A stretch of DNA of 64,000 bases from Litsea cubeba. Taxonomy: Eukaryota > Streptophyta > Magnoliopsida > Laurales > Lauraceae. This document shows, in pieces, positions 48,594 through 58,971 of this stretch (position 1 is its first letter; the number at the start of each line of letters is the position of its first letter). Made by a program: the position numbers and the translations under genes. The notes under the pieces were generated by a model that was given only the letters and a program-made list of their open reading frames with translations, was not told where the DNA came from and made no database searches. The stretch is taken from positions 384,717 through 448,716 of the forward strand of contig CM022946.1 of the NCBI GenBank assembly GCA_012931725.1, read 5' to 3'.

Positions 48594-48935
48594 GATAAAG
48601 CAAATGTAGAAGATTATGGTAGTACGATTGAGTCAAACTTGAGCCTTCCCAACTTCGATATCCGGTTCACCTCCTTTTCCTGTGTAGCCGTTGAAACTTG
48701 CAAAGAACAGAGCAAATACTGCTCCTCAGCTCTGATGCTCTATTTGGGGCCCACCATTGCAGATAAAGTAAATGTAGAAGATTATGGCAGTATGATTGTG
48801 TCAGAATTGAGCCTTCGCAACTTCGATATCTCGTTCACGTCCTTTTCCTCTCTAGCCGTTGCAACTTGCAAAGAACGGAGCATATAGTGCTCCTTTGCTC
48901 TATTTGGGGCCCATCATTTAAGTAAAGAACCCGGT
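48594..48935 (+). repeat. 168-bp tandem duplication
   Basis: Copies begin at 48594 and 48762 ('gataaag.aaatgtagaaga'). They share 'cttcgatatc.', 'ttgcaaagaac.gagca' and 'ctatttggggcccac.at'. The period is exactly 56 codons and one frame stays open through both copies (ending at 48887), so the peptide is repeated too. No domain is recognised. Confidence 0.75.
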
Positions 48936-49379
48936 GGGTCCCATCATTGATGGGAAAGCCACATCGATCTTTTCATTAGATGCAATCTGGGTTATCCCAT
49001 ATCCACTTTTCCTTTGCCCTGGACGAGAAAAGATGAGGAAAGGGAGAAGACGGCAGGGTCTGATGGTGGAGGCGACGACACCTTCACGGCTGATGGTGGC
49101 GGACGATCGAGATGGCGGTCGGCTGTGCCTACATTGGGGCAGTTATCCGGGTATGCCAGTTATGGAAAGTGAATAAGAGGAATCTGGGTACATCAAAGAC
49201 ATTTGCTAAACCATTTTTGTGGTACGGTTGTTGTCTTGGAACTGCATGGTTGTATGGTTGTCTCTTGGGATGATGACTTGAACGAGAAGGAGTCCATATC
49301 TTATTATATTTTAACTCTTTGGCAAAGGTCTTGCTTTTCTGATATAAAGAAAACAAACCTGTTAGCTCTGTTGAGAACA

Positions 49380-49736
49380 GAAGCTGGTATACAACTTGCG
49401 ATGCAGTAAAACAAGTGGCCATCAGGTTGGATCTCTTCATGAAAATTTGAAGCTGGTAAGAACTAATGAGCCTGTGCAAATGTTATGAGTCCACAATTAC
49501 ATCGGTGAATGGAACCACAATCCCACAATCCCTCAAGATATTGAATTGTTATATCTGTATATCTAAAATGTGGGAGAGAAACTTAAGATTTCAATCTCGA
49601 GGATCCCGCTGGTGGAATTGACGTTTATTCCTTCATTAAGCATTTTCCTTGGCTAGAGATGTATGCAGGTACTAGAGTATATGTTGATGTACACTGGCAC
49701 GTTTGATTTACTTGGCATTCGTACCAAGTGGGAGAT
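49380..49736 (+). pseudogene. Decayed 3' end of a copia pol and polypurine tract
   Basis: Immediately before the LTR at 49737 the sequence encodes a KWEIV-like ending over 'accaagtgggagattg'. That overlap of the pol C-terminus with the polypurine tract is characteristic of several Ty1/copia lineages. Upstream, a 'TCDAVKQVAIRLDLF'-like segment (about 49395-49440) weakly resembles the copia RNase H end. Stop codons and frame breaks are frequent. Confidence 0.4.
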
Positions 49737-50114
49737 TGTGAGGAAAATTGTGTGGCCCGACTGCCATTGGGCCCACGCCAAATCGAGCCCGGTGGTGTAC
49801 CGCGGATGAACTCCCAACAAGTCTTGATCTGGTTGAGTCAGATAAGGATCAAACTCTGGGTAGTAGAGTTTGGATCAAGTTCAGACTCTCGGTTGGTAGA
49901 ATTCCCATGCTGGTAAAGAGATTGAGATTCGAGGAGGGGTAGAGTCCGTAGTAGTCGTGACTCCTAGGGATTGCTCTATATAAGGGAGATGAGAACCCTT
50001 GCTTGATTATCCAGTAGATCTGAGAGCATTCGCAGCGAGTTCGCAGGTCTATCCCACACCGGAACGCACAATGTTCTCGGCGAGTTCGGTTCCGACACCC
50101 ATCTGGGACCAACA
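49737..50114 (+). repeat. Copia-type LTR
   Basis: About 378 bp from TGTGAGGAAAATTG to GGGACCAACA, with a TATA-like 'ctctatataagggag' at about 49974. It is preceded by a polypurine tract (end of one element) and followed on the same strand by decayed copia coding sequence. It may therefore be an LTR shared between two tandem copia copies, or a 3' LTR beside an unrelated copy. No second LTR was found. Confidence 0.55.
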
Positions 50115-50639
50115 AGTTATAATCTATGATGCATGCATGTACTATTTATTGCCTGATGGATACGTGATTGACAACTAGGTTGATCGGATCACTAATAAAG
50201 TGTTGACCATGATGGGAAAACTAATTGATCAATGTGTTCCAATTCTATGTCTATTGTCATGGTCTTCCACTTCAGTGTGGGTGTATCTCTTAAGTCCCAA
50301 GCATCTTAAATACTCAAATTTCAAAGAAATTCGAGGCAAAAAATAAAATAATTTATTTAAGTCAAGGGGACATGAGAATATGACTGGATAGACAACTTAG
50401 TGGATCGGATACAAAGGTTATAGTCATATAACGGTGAATCTGATGAAGGTGTAAGAACGGAACTGGTGGATCGATTTGTGGTTTTCCATGTGATCTCAAG
50501 GATGGAAATTGAATTTTTGAATTCATGAAAGCAAAATCCAGAGATTGTAAGCATCTATAAATATGGAACAAATTTTGTGATGAGTTACAAATATGACGTG
50601 AATCTAAATTACATTTGACTCTGAAAATCCAATTTGTTA

Positions 50640-52930
50640 TATTTTGGGGATGCTTTACTAATTACTACTCAGTGATGAGTAAAATTCGTGGCTCAACTGG
50701 TGATAGAATCGATTAAGAAAATCTATTATGAGGCAATATAGTTGTGATTTGCATGCATGGAAGATTGATGCATATTTTTTTTTAATTTCTGAGATGATAT
50801 TTACTTGCTTGATATGCTTGTAATGTGTAAATCTTCTAGTTTTAATTATTCTGTATGTGTTGGATGTGTGGTTTGGCACACTTATAGCATTGAAAATATG
50901 ACACATCAACAAAGACAGAATACATGGACTGGTTGGAATGATACATTTACCTGACCTTGGTATATTGGAACCATGTATGAGTGGAAAATGACCGAATACC
51001 CTTTTTTCGGAATAACTAGAAGTGTGGTTGAGTGATGTCATACACTCTAAAATATGCTGACTGTTTTATTTGTCCAGATTTAAATGGGTAGGAGTGATTT
51101 GATACTCCGATTGGTGACTTTAGCAAATACATTTAAATTTATCTGATTTGATATAAGCTTGAGGCACTATAACAATGCTTTGAGTGGTATGCTGCTAAGT
51201 CATGGACCAATAGGGTTAAAAAGTTAATGGTTGAGATCTGTTAAGTGGGGGAGTATGCCTATAGGCGATTCAAGAATATTGTGCATGGAGAGGATCATAC
51301 ATTTATATTTGATTCTGTACACCCCAAAGCAAAATTGGTGTGGTTAGAAAACTTTAAATCATTTTATGTTTGGATATATTAGATCCATGTTAGCCGCACG
51401 TATCTTCCACTGTGTGCTGTAGGGGGGATATTATTAAGTTCACAATATATATTGAGTCGAACGCCTCCTAAAATTTAACCCAAATATCCATTTATGAGTT
51501 ATGGACTGGTGCCAAACCTAAAAATTGACCTATGACATTGAGGGAATGTGTTTTACACAAACTATTGCGGGCTACAATTATAATACTAACTGTAAATGGA
51601 AACGAAGAAAATCATTCTTTCGTTGGATAATTGAATCATCCAAAGGGATATCGTGTGATCAATCACAAATATCGAATTATAACCAGAGGTCGGAATGTGT
51701 GTTTCCTTGTGGATCCCATATAATTCCTAAAGATGCACCACAACATCTCTGAGGATGGAGGGTGTTACGGAAAGTGGGAGTTTCAACGTTGGCAGCGTTG
51801 GAAGTGTAAATCTTGGCCAGGGCCCACTTGACAATGAACAACCCGGGTTATTAGGAGTCCTATAGGATTGATAACTTTCGACGTTGTTGGATGATTGGTG
51901 CAGCTATTTGGTAGCCAGGGCCCACTTGACAATGAACAACCCGGGTTATTAGGAGTCCTATAGGATTGATAACTTTCAACATTGTTGGATGATTGGTGCA
52001 GCTATTTGGTAGAAATCGTACAAGATTTTAATTTGTCATTTGTTCTCAATCTACGCAATATGGTGATTGACTGTACACTGTAGAGGTGAATATAAAATAA
52101 GAACCGGACATTGCAATTAGTCGATCCACCTTAGGATTGAAGAGCTATGGGTACTTGGCAATAAAATGATACTGACAGATTGGTAGATAAGCACAATGGG
52201 TGGCACAAGGATTTAGAAATGGAAGGATTTGGTTACGTGGAGATTATCTCTCCGGGTGTGAATTCCTATCCATGTGAATACTAAGGGCAATAGTTGGTTA
52301 TGAGAATCTGTAATTGCACCTAGTGGATGTAAAGGCTGAGTTCCTAAACGGCGAAAAGGAGGAAAAGATTTACATGTAATCTGCGGATTTGGTGGTGCAA
52401 AGATCATGAGGATAAATGTCTACAAGTTATCTTAACATGAGTATTTCACGAGGCCATACGTGAAATTAGTTTATCCCCGATATGTGAGATATGCAATTAA
52501 GTCAAAGCAGTGGGAGTAGTTATGTATATTGATTGTTGGTGGCGAATTGGAAGCAATCTCCAAGCAACAGTGTTAAAGTCTTGATTCGAGATGGAAAACA
52601 TGAGTTAAAGCATGATGTACTGGGCATATCCAGCAACCATGTAAGCCGAATCTGTTACAGACTTTGTCACATGGGTCCGAGTAGGACGTTGTGTTAAAAC
52701 AGTTGGATATGGAGATGTGCAAGCCAATCGACACTCTTATTTACATATGTATGAAATTGTCCAACAATCAGGATCTCATTAGCGAGAAGGACATGCTCAT
52801 GACTAGAGATGGGCCTTACTCGAGGATAGTGGGAGGAGCATAATGCATGACATCCTCATCGTGCATAAAATGTTGTAATTCCAGATTTATGAGACTGGAA
52901 ATGGATTGCCGTTAGTCTCTGATGAGAATG
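50640..52930 (+). pseudogene. Heavily decayed Ty1/copia gag-pol
   Basis: Fragments in the correct copia order can be picked out across frames. An LWH-type GAG-pre-integrase segment with a following GKMTEYPFFG-like motif is at about 50860-51010. The integrase C-terminal segment with WTGAKP-, KGYR-like pieces is at about 51500-51740. The reverse-transcriptase DVKAEFLNGEKEEKIYM motif is at about 52325-52376. An MCKPIDT...YSRIVGGA-like segment of the RT/RNase H connection is at about 52710-52840. Numerous stops and frameshifts show it is long dead. It is cut off by the outer Athila LTR at 52979. Confidence 0.7.
51816..52011 (+). repeat. 98-bp tandem duplication
   Basis: Two nearly identical copies (51816-51913 and 51914-52011), starting 'gccagggcccacttgacaat' and ending 'gcagctatttggta'. 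They differ at a couple of positions, much less than the surrounding copia remnant has decayed, so the duplication is younger than the element. Confidence 0.9.
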
Positions 52931-52978
52931 CAAAATGTTATATTTTTCTCCATTAATGTTTAGTCCTTTATACTTATT

Positions 52979-54553
52979 TGATGCCTAAATGTACTTATTA
53001 TTCTTATATTTTGCTTTAGGATGCAAATGGAGGTACTGTGTGCAAAACAAAGCTAATTGAGTGATTTTGGATAGTTTTGACATCGCTTCGTAATTTGGGC
53101 ATAATTCTCTCATCCGAACTCCAATTGAGATGATTCAAGATGCTATGGAACGCTAAGAAAAAGATCTACAACTTTTATGTTTTGCGTTTTGAGAGATTCT
53201 TGCTGAATCAAGAAGTTTCCAGATCTGAGTTGCAAGAGAAGTACTCATATTTGATGCTAAATGGATGAAGAATCAAGCAGAATGGCATTGTGGTAAATTT
53301 AATGAAATCAAGAGTTTCCCGGAACATATCCAATATTGGGCTCATATTGTCCGGAACGAAAAATGATGCAACTTTAATTCTTGGTTTGAGCCCAACAGAA
53401 GCCCGAGTGAGAAGATATGATCAAGAAGAAGATTTTGACTAAGTTTGAATTTAATTAATTATTTTATTCCATCTATAATCCCACATCACTTCAAATTCTC
53501 TCAAAACGTACAGTGCATTCCATCTCCAACGATTTCTTTCTATTCTCTCTTTCATCTCTCATTCTCTCCTACTTTATCTCTCCTTCATTCTTTTTCTCTC
53601 CCATCACATGGGTCCACATCACCTAACTTCTCTTCTCTCTCTAATCAAACTCTCCACTATAAATGGTCCATTCTCCACTGCAACACACAGACGTTTCCCC
53701 CATTGCACGTTTTCTCTCTCTCTCTCTTTCTCTCTCTCTCTTTTCTACTCTTTTCTTTGCAAGTTAGTATGGCCCTGCGTGGCTAATTTTATGTAATTGG
53801 TTAAAGAAGACTGAAGCCTCGGAATAATTACTGTGAGATGTAATTTATTTTCATTATTCAATTTATGCTTTGAATATGGGTTGTTCTTCTGTGCTTAATT
53901 TGTTATCATGATTGTTTCGTTTAATTGCTAGGATGCATACTAGTTTATTTTTCATTGCAATCTACTGCTAAATTAGAAATCAAATCCGTAATTGTTTGAT
54001 CCCTCTAATTTGCGAAGAAACTAATATTTAATAATTTGCTGCTTTGGAAATTATTATATATATTAGGAAGAACACTTGGCTAAATTAAATGCAACCGCGT
54101 GTGCTTGTGTTATTTAGATTTATCAATCTCTCAAGGTCTTAATGCTGTTATTAGATTAAATCTTTGGCGCTTGTCTTGGATTGTTTAGTAATTAGGGATA
54201 ATTAGAGCGCGTGTTTTCTAATTAACTAATTAAGGAGGTAGGAATTTAATTCCAATGATGAATATTCAAAGTATTAGTTGATTTATTTTTGCATCAATGA
54301 CCAGTTTTTAATTTCCAATGGTGGATGTTAACTTTGACCAATGCTTGTTATTTGATTGAATTTGTTACTTTATTATTCTTTATTTGCTTTTATTCATTTT
54401 ATTTTTTCATTATAATCAAAACCCCCATCTTTGATCACATAGCATAAAATTTGGCTAAACACTCTCCTTGGGAACGATCCTTACTCGCACTACTACATAT
54501 ATTTTTAGGAGTAAAGGTTTTATTATTTTTGGGTGCCTGCGACAGCACGACCA
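52979..54553 (+). repeat. 5' LTR of the outer Athila-type element
   Basis: Begins TGATGCCTAAATGTAC and ends CACGACCA. About 1575 bp, a usual length for this lineage. The primer-binding site follows after five bases. It lies directly after the decayed copia, so the element apparently inserted there. Its 3' LTR is not in the window. Confidence 0.7.
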
Positions 54554-54558
54554 AATCT

Positions 54559-54576
54559 TGGTGCCGTTGCCGGGGA
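54559..54576 (+). promoter_or_regulatory. Primer-binding site (tRNA-Asp), one mismatch
   Basis: TGGTGCCGTTGCCGGGGA matches the complement of the 3' end of plant tRNA-Asp (TGGCGCCGTTGCC...) with one C-to-T change. It begins five bases after the outer LTR. Confidence 0.8.
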
Positions 54577-55175
54577 GTGATTCTAGTTGATTTTTATGCT
54601 TCTTGTGAATTTCTAAAAAAAAAAAAAAGAAAAAGAAAAAGAAACGTCACCGCCTGCACCTCTCTAACGAACTTCCTCCTAACAACTCTCTGTTTTTCTC
54701 CACGTTGCCACTTCATCCAGCAGTGCACTCTCTGTTGTCTTTATCCCTCTTAACTCCACTCAGTCAACAACTTTTTCTTTCTTTTAGTCATCTCTTCATC
54801 TCATCTTGCATATCTCATTATCTCATTCATTATCTCTTTCTCTCATATCATCTTATCTCTTTCTCTCATATCATCTCACAACCAGCCATCATCACCCAAA
54901 GTCATTACAGCAACTTCCAATCTCACTGCGCCTGCATCCTCTTGGCTGACGTCAGCTTTCTGCAATATTTATTTTTTTTATTTTAATTTTTTTTTATAAA
55001 AAAAAACACAAAAAAAAAACCAAAAAAATTAGAGTTTAATTTTTATGCTTAAAATTTTTATTTTTAGCAATTTTTATTTTATTTTAGCATAGATTGTTTT
55101 TACTTTATTTGTTATTTTTTTTATTACTCTAGATTTTTCTTGATTAAATTTTTTTTTCTTTCTTCTTGACAGTAT
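54577..55175 (+). other. Leader of the outer Athila element
   Basis: Untranslated leader between the primer-binding site and the gag start codon, with A-rich and CT-rich low-complexity stretches. No ORF is supported. Confidence 0.6.
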
Positions 55176-55378
55176 ATGCCTGAAACTCAATCTTCTAATC
55201 AAGGTGATTTGCAGTACGATCCAGAAATAGAAAGAACTTTAAGCAGGTTAAGGAGGGAAGCTCGGAGAAATCTTGAAGAGAACGATCTAGCTCTTGATTC
55301 CCTATTTGCTAGTGATTCTGATTTAGACGAGGAAGAAGTCATGGCTGGAAATCGGACTTTGAAAGAGCTTGCCACCCC
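55176..55378 (+). pseudogene. Outer Athila gag, 5' fragment interrupted by insertion
   Basis: The frame opens at 55176, is rich in Glu/Asp/Arg (RLRREARRNLEEND) and reaches the typical Athila gag segment GNRTLKELATP, where it is broken at 55378 by the inner element's LTR. About 68 codons remain, and the continuation should lie beyond the inner element, outside the window. Residues translated after 55379 belong to the LTR. Confidence 0.8.
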
Positions 55379-56858
55379 TGATATGCATGGCATAATACTA
55401 ATAACTACCCTTTTATTTGAATTTACTAGTTGTTTATTTTGTCTTAAATGTTCTAATTATAGCATTTTTCTTATTATGCAGGAATTAGAAGGCGCTGAGC
55501 ATATTTGAGCTTAATTCGGAGAGGTTTAAAGCTAAACTCCCATTTGAGAAAAGATATACACAAAGAGTATTTAAGCTTGTTGGAGGAGAGCTGGAATTTC
55601 AAGTTAGAGGTCATGAGTTCAAGACTTGGCACAATTTATTTTTATTTTTATTTTTGGAGATCGAATTTGGTGGCCCCCATCATATCTAATGCTTGCTAAT
55701 GGTTGCTAAAAATTAGCAATCAACTTTAAAAGAAGGGAAGGAATCTCATGGACATCAATAAGAATGTTATTCTTTAGCAAGTGATCAAATCATGAAGGAA
55801 AGAAGATTTTCGGAATTATAGCCATCCTGCGCAAGCTTTACTATTTTGACCATAACTTGTGACTCAAGACTCCGATTAAGGCAAGATCAGATGCATTGGA
55901 AAGAGGACTCAAAGGAGAAGAATATCATGTCTCACGAGGATCTCCCAATTCTGAAGTTTTGGGGGTCAAAATAGGCTGTCAATTGGAGGGATATTGGGGA
56001 TGACGAATTTGAAAGATTTGTCTTTCTTTTTCTTCTTGTATTTTTTTCTTTTTAAGGGGAGGCTCTCTCTTGCTCCAAGAGTACTTTAATTTTTCTTTAA
56101 TCTTTGTAAGAAAGTGAAGGTGGAGATTGAGTGGTGTAATAAATAACTTTGAAGGCTTTCAATAATGGAGATTTGCTTCTTTATTGTTGTTTGTTCTACA
56201 ATGCTTGGCTAATCCGTGGATTAGGGTGGAGGAGGAAACCAAAAACCGGTGAGATCGTTCCTTATTCTTCTATGTCTTTCCCTCATTATGCTTAGTGATT
56301 TAATAGATTCTCCTTCATGAATGTTATTCAACTTTTGATTTTGTAAAGATTATTTGGAATATCTTTTACTTTTTATGCTTGATCTTGACATATCATGTTT
56401 TGGTTAAATTCATTTAATGGTTTGTGCTTGATCTTGATAAATAGTTATTAGATTTTCAACATATTGAAGTGAAGGGAGTCTTAGGTACTAATTAGAGAAT
56501 TTAATTTGTAAGAAAAAAAAGTTTTCAAAGCTAAATCTTCCGATCCAAGGCAGTTGCTTGCACATTGGATTGAGTTTTGTTGGGATAAGACTATGAAGTA
56601 ATTTTGGAATGATTAAATCTATTTTGGTGAAATCCAATACCCTGATCTCTCTTTCTCTGATTAGTTTGTGTTTAGATTTCCTTTGATATCATTTTAGTTA
56701 TTAATTTCTTGATTAATTATGGTTTTAAATTCCTAGTGTGAAAACTGATCGAGGATTTTTGGATCTTGTTTCTACAAATCTCTATGGATCGACCCGTATT
56801 TGCCATTATCTACTTAATAGATAGTTGTGTGATTGCGGTTAATAATTTGAGAACATCA
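55379..56858 (+). repeat. 5' LTR of the inner Athila element
   Basis: 1480 bp, TGATATGCATGGC ... GAGAACATCA. Its first 71 bases recur exactly at 63930-64000. It shows no evident sequence similarity to the outer LTR beyond the terminal TGAT, so the two elements belong to different families. Confidence 0.88.
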
Positions 56859-56863
56859 AATTT

Positions 56864-56882
56864 TGGCGCCGTTGCCGGGGAT
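56864..56882 (+). promoter_or_regulatory. Primer-binding site (tRNA-Asp)
   Basis: TGGCGCCGTTGCCGGGGAT is a perfect complement to the 3' end of plant tRNA-Asp including its CCA. It lies five bases after the LTR. Confidence 0.92.
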
Positions 56883-57480
56883 TTGTTCTTAAAAACAGTT
56901 TCAAAAATCTAATTTCTGATTTTTACTCTAGTTTAGTTTAGGATTTTATTTTATTACTTTTTAAACAAAAAAAAAATAAAATTTCCTTTTAGGATATTAG
57001 CTATTTAGCATTTTTTTTTCTTACTTTGGTATTGTTGATTTTGCAGGATTGAAGAAAGAAAGAAGTTACTAGATTTGGAGCACAAAGAATCTTCGATTAA
57101 GTTGCCAAAAAAAAAAAAAGAGAAGAATCTTGCAAAGAAACATACTCAAAGCGGGAAAGAAATTTTTGTTTTAGTAGCAGTTTTTTTTTTTTTTTAGATC
57201 CATTGTGGTAGGACTTCCAAAGTGTAATAATTTTAATTATTTTTTTAATTTTGGAAAGGCCCAAATTGTAATAGTTAGGGGCAGGGAAGGACGACAGTTG
57301 GACGATACTGTCTCTGCACCTCGGGTTGGTACACTGAGTCTAGGTATCAGTGGCCCGAGTCGACTCAATAGATCTTCCCCCATCTTGAGTGGGAGGTGAG
57401 TACTGAAACCCTACCCACGCCTCTTCAGTAAGTGGGTTAATTCATGGTTGTTGAAATTTGGTAAAAGTGTGATTGATTGA
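56883..57480 (+). other. Leader of the inner Athila element
   Basis: About 600 bp of untranslated sequence with A- and T-runs at about 57108-57119 and 57181-57196. A stop codon stands immediately before the gag remnant's ATG, so no longer in-frame start exists. Confidence 0.6.
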
Positions 57481-58971
57481 ATGTCACACAACCACGGGCT
57501 TGACAAAGCCCAGTTGGTCCACTTCTTCTATAGAGGATTAACCACTGCACAACGTACATTGATTGAGTCTATGCACAAAGGGAAATTTATGAATCAGACT
57601 CCCAATCAAGCGTACGACTTTCTCGTAGAGCTGGCTGAAAATTCGCAAAACTGGAGTAGCAATGATGGAGGATATGAGAGAGAAGAGATAGGGTCTAGAA
57701 AGCAAGGACTTTATGAGATGAAAACAGATCCTGATCTCAAAAATGTTATGGCTAGTCTGGTAAATGGGGTGAACAATCTAAGTAAGAAATTTGATGCATT
57801 TACAGTGGTGGCCAACAGGAACCCCCAACAAGACCAGGATTCTTTGATGAATGTTGCATCTGAACCAAGTGCAATGTGTGTCCTTTGTGATAGTTCTGAG
57901 CACATGGTGGAGTGCTGCCCAAATTTGTCGGTCGTTAAAGCTGAGCAAGCCAATGCCATCAATGGATATAGTACCTTTAGGAAACCTACACCAAATTCTT
58001 TTAGTCAGACGTACCATCCTGACAATAGGTTTCACCCAAATTTCTCCTATAGGCAGAGTGAGCCTATTCAGCAACAAAGTGGTGGTCCTCCGGGTTTCCA
58101 AAGGAACTTTTCAAGGCAAGGCTCTTCTCAGTACCCTCAGACGAACCAAGCTTTGGTTCCTCAACAGCCATATGTTGCTCCTCAACAGCCCAACAACTGT
58201 AGAACTCTAGTTCCTGACCCAATGGGAAATTACTCTCCCTCTGTCCCGCAACAGTCTTCATCTTTGGAAACTATGATGACTGATATGATGAAGCTGCAAC
58301 AACAATTCATCCAACAGCAGCAGCAAACCAACACAGCCCAAGCCCAGTTGAATCAGGCTACTGCCCAGGCCATTGCCAAGATGGAAGTCCAACTTGGCCA
58401 GTTAGCGATTTCAGTAGGAGGGAGAGAGAAAGGGCAGTTTCCAAGTCAAACAGTTCCTAATCCAAAGGTACAGCCCAATGTTCAGAATGCTCTTAGAGGT
58501 CAATTTGGAATAGATAGTACTCCAGGACTACCCCATGATGAGGTACAAGCTATCCACACCTTGAGGTCTGGCAAGCAAGTGGACAACCAAGTCAAAATGC
58601 CTGAGGAAATGAATGTAAATGTGGGTGAACCAAATAAGGACAAGGGGGACAAGGGGCAAGATGTCCAAGAGAAAGGGGAGATGAACCAGGCTCCTATAAA
58701 GAACCATCCATTAACAACCTACATACCCAAGGCTCCTTATCCCCAGCGCCTGCAGGACAATAGGAAGAATAAACATTTTGAGGGGATCTTAGAGGTGTTT
58801 AAGAATGTTCAAATCAATATCCCTCTCTTGGATGCCATCAAGCAGATACCTTCATATTCCAAATTTTTGAAAGATCTCCCAAATATAAAGACCCTGGATG
58901 CCCTACAATCTCTATCAGAATTGGAGACACAATGGTTGATAAATGTCTTTTGGATCTTGGGGCAAGTGTGA
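57481..58971 (+). pseudogene. Inner Athila gag, N-terminally truncated and frame-shifted
   Basis: 496-codon frame. It opens in the middle of the retrotransposon gag domain (HGLDKAQLVHFFYRGL) rather than at its start, so the N-terminal half of gag is missing. It contains a zinc knuckle of the CX2CX4HX4C form at about residues 133-145 (CVLCDSSEHMVEC), a Gln/Pro-rich middle (about 180-310), and reaches a KFLKDL segment near residue 465. From about 58878 the conserved protein continues in the pol frame (-1), so the last 30 or so residues of this frame are out-of-frame noise. A deletion at that point, where a longer gag-protease linker is usual, explains the shift. As it stands it is unlikely to give a normal Gag-Pol. 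Confidence 0.85.

Noticed and set aside
57711..58261. Minus-strand and alternate-frame ORFs over the gag remnant
   Set aside because: Shadows of the gag frame.
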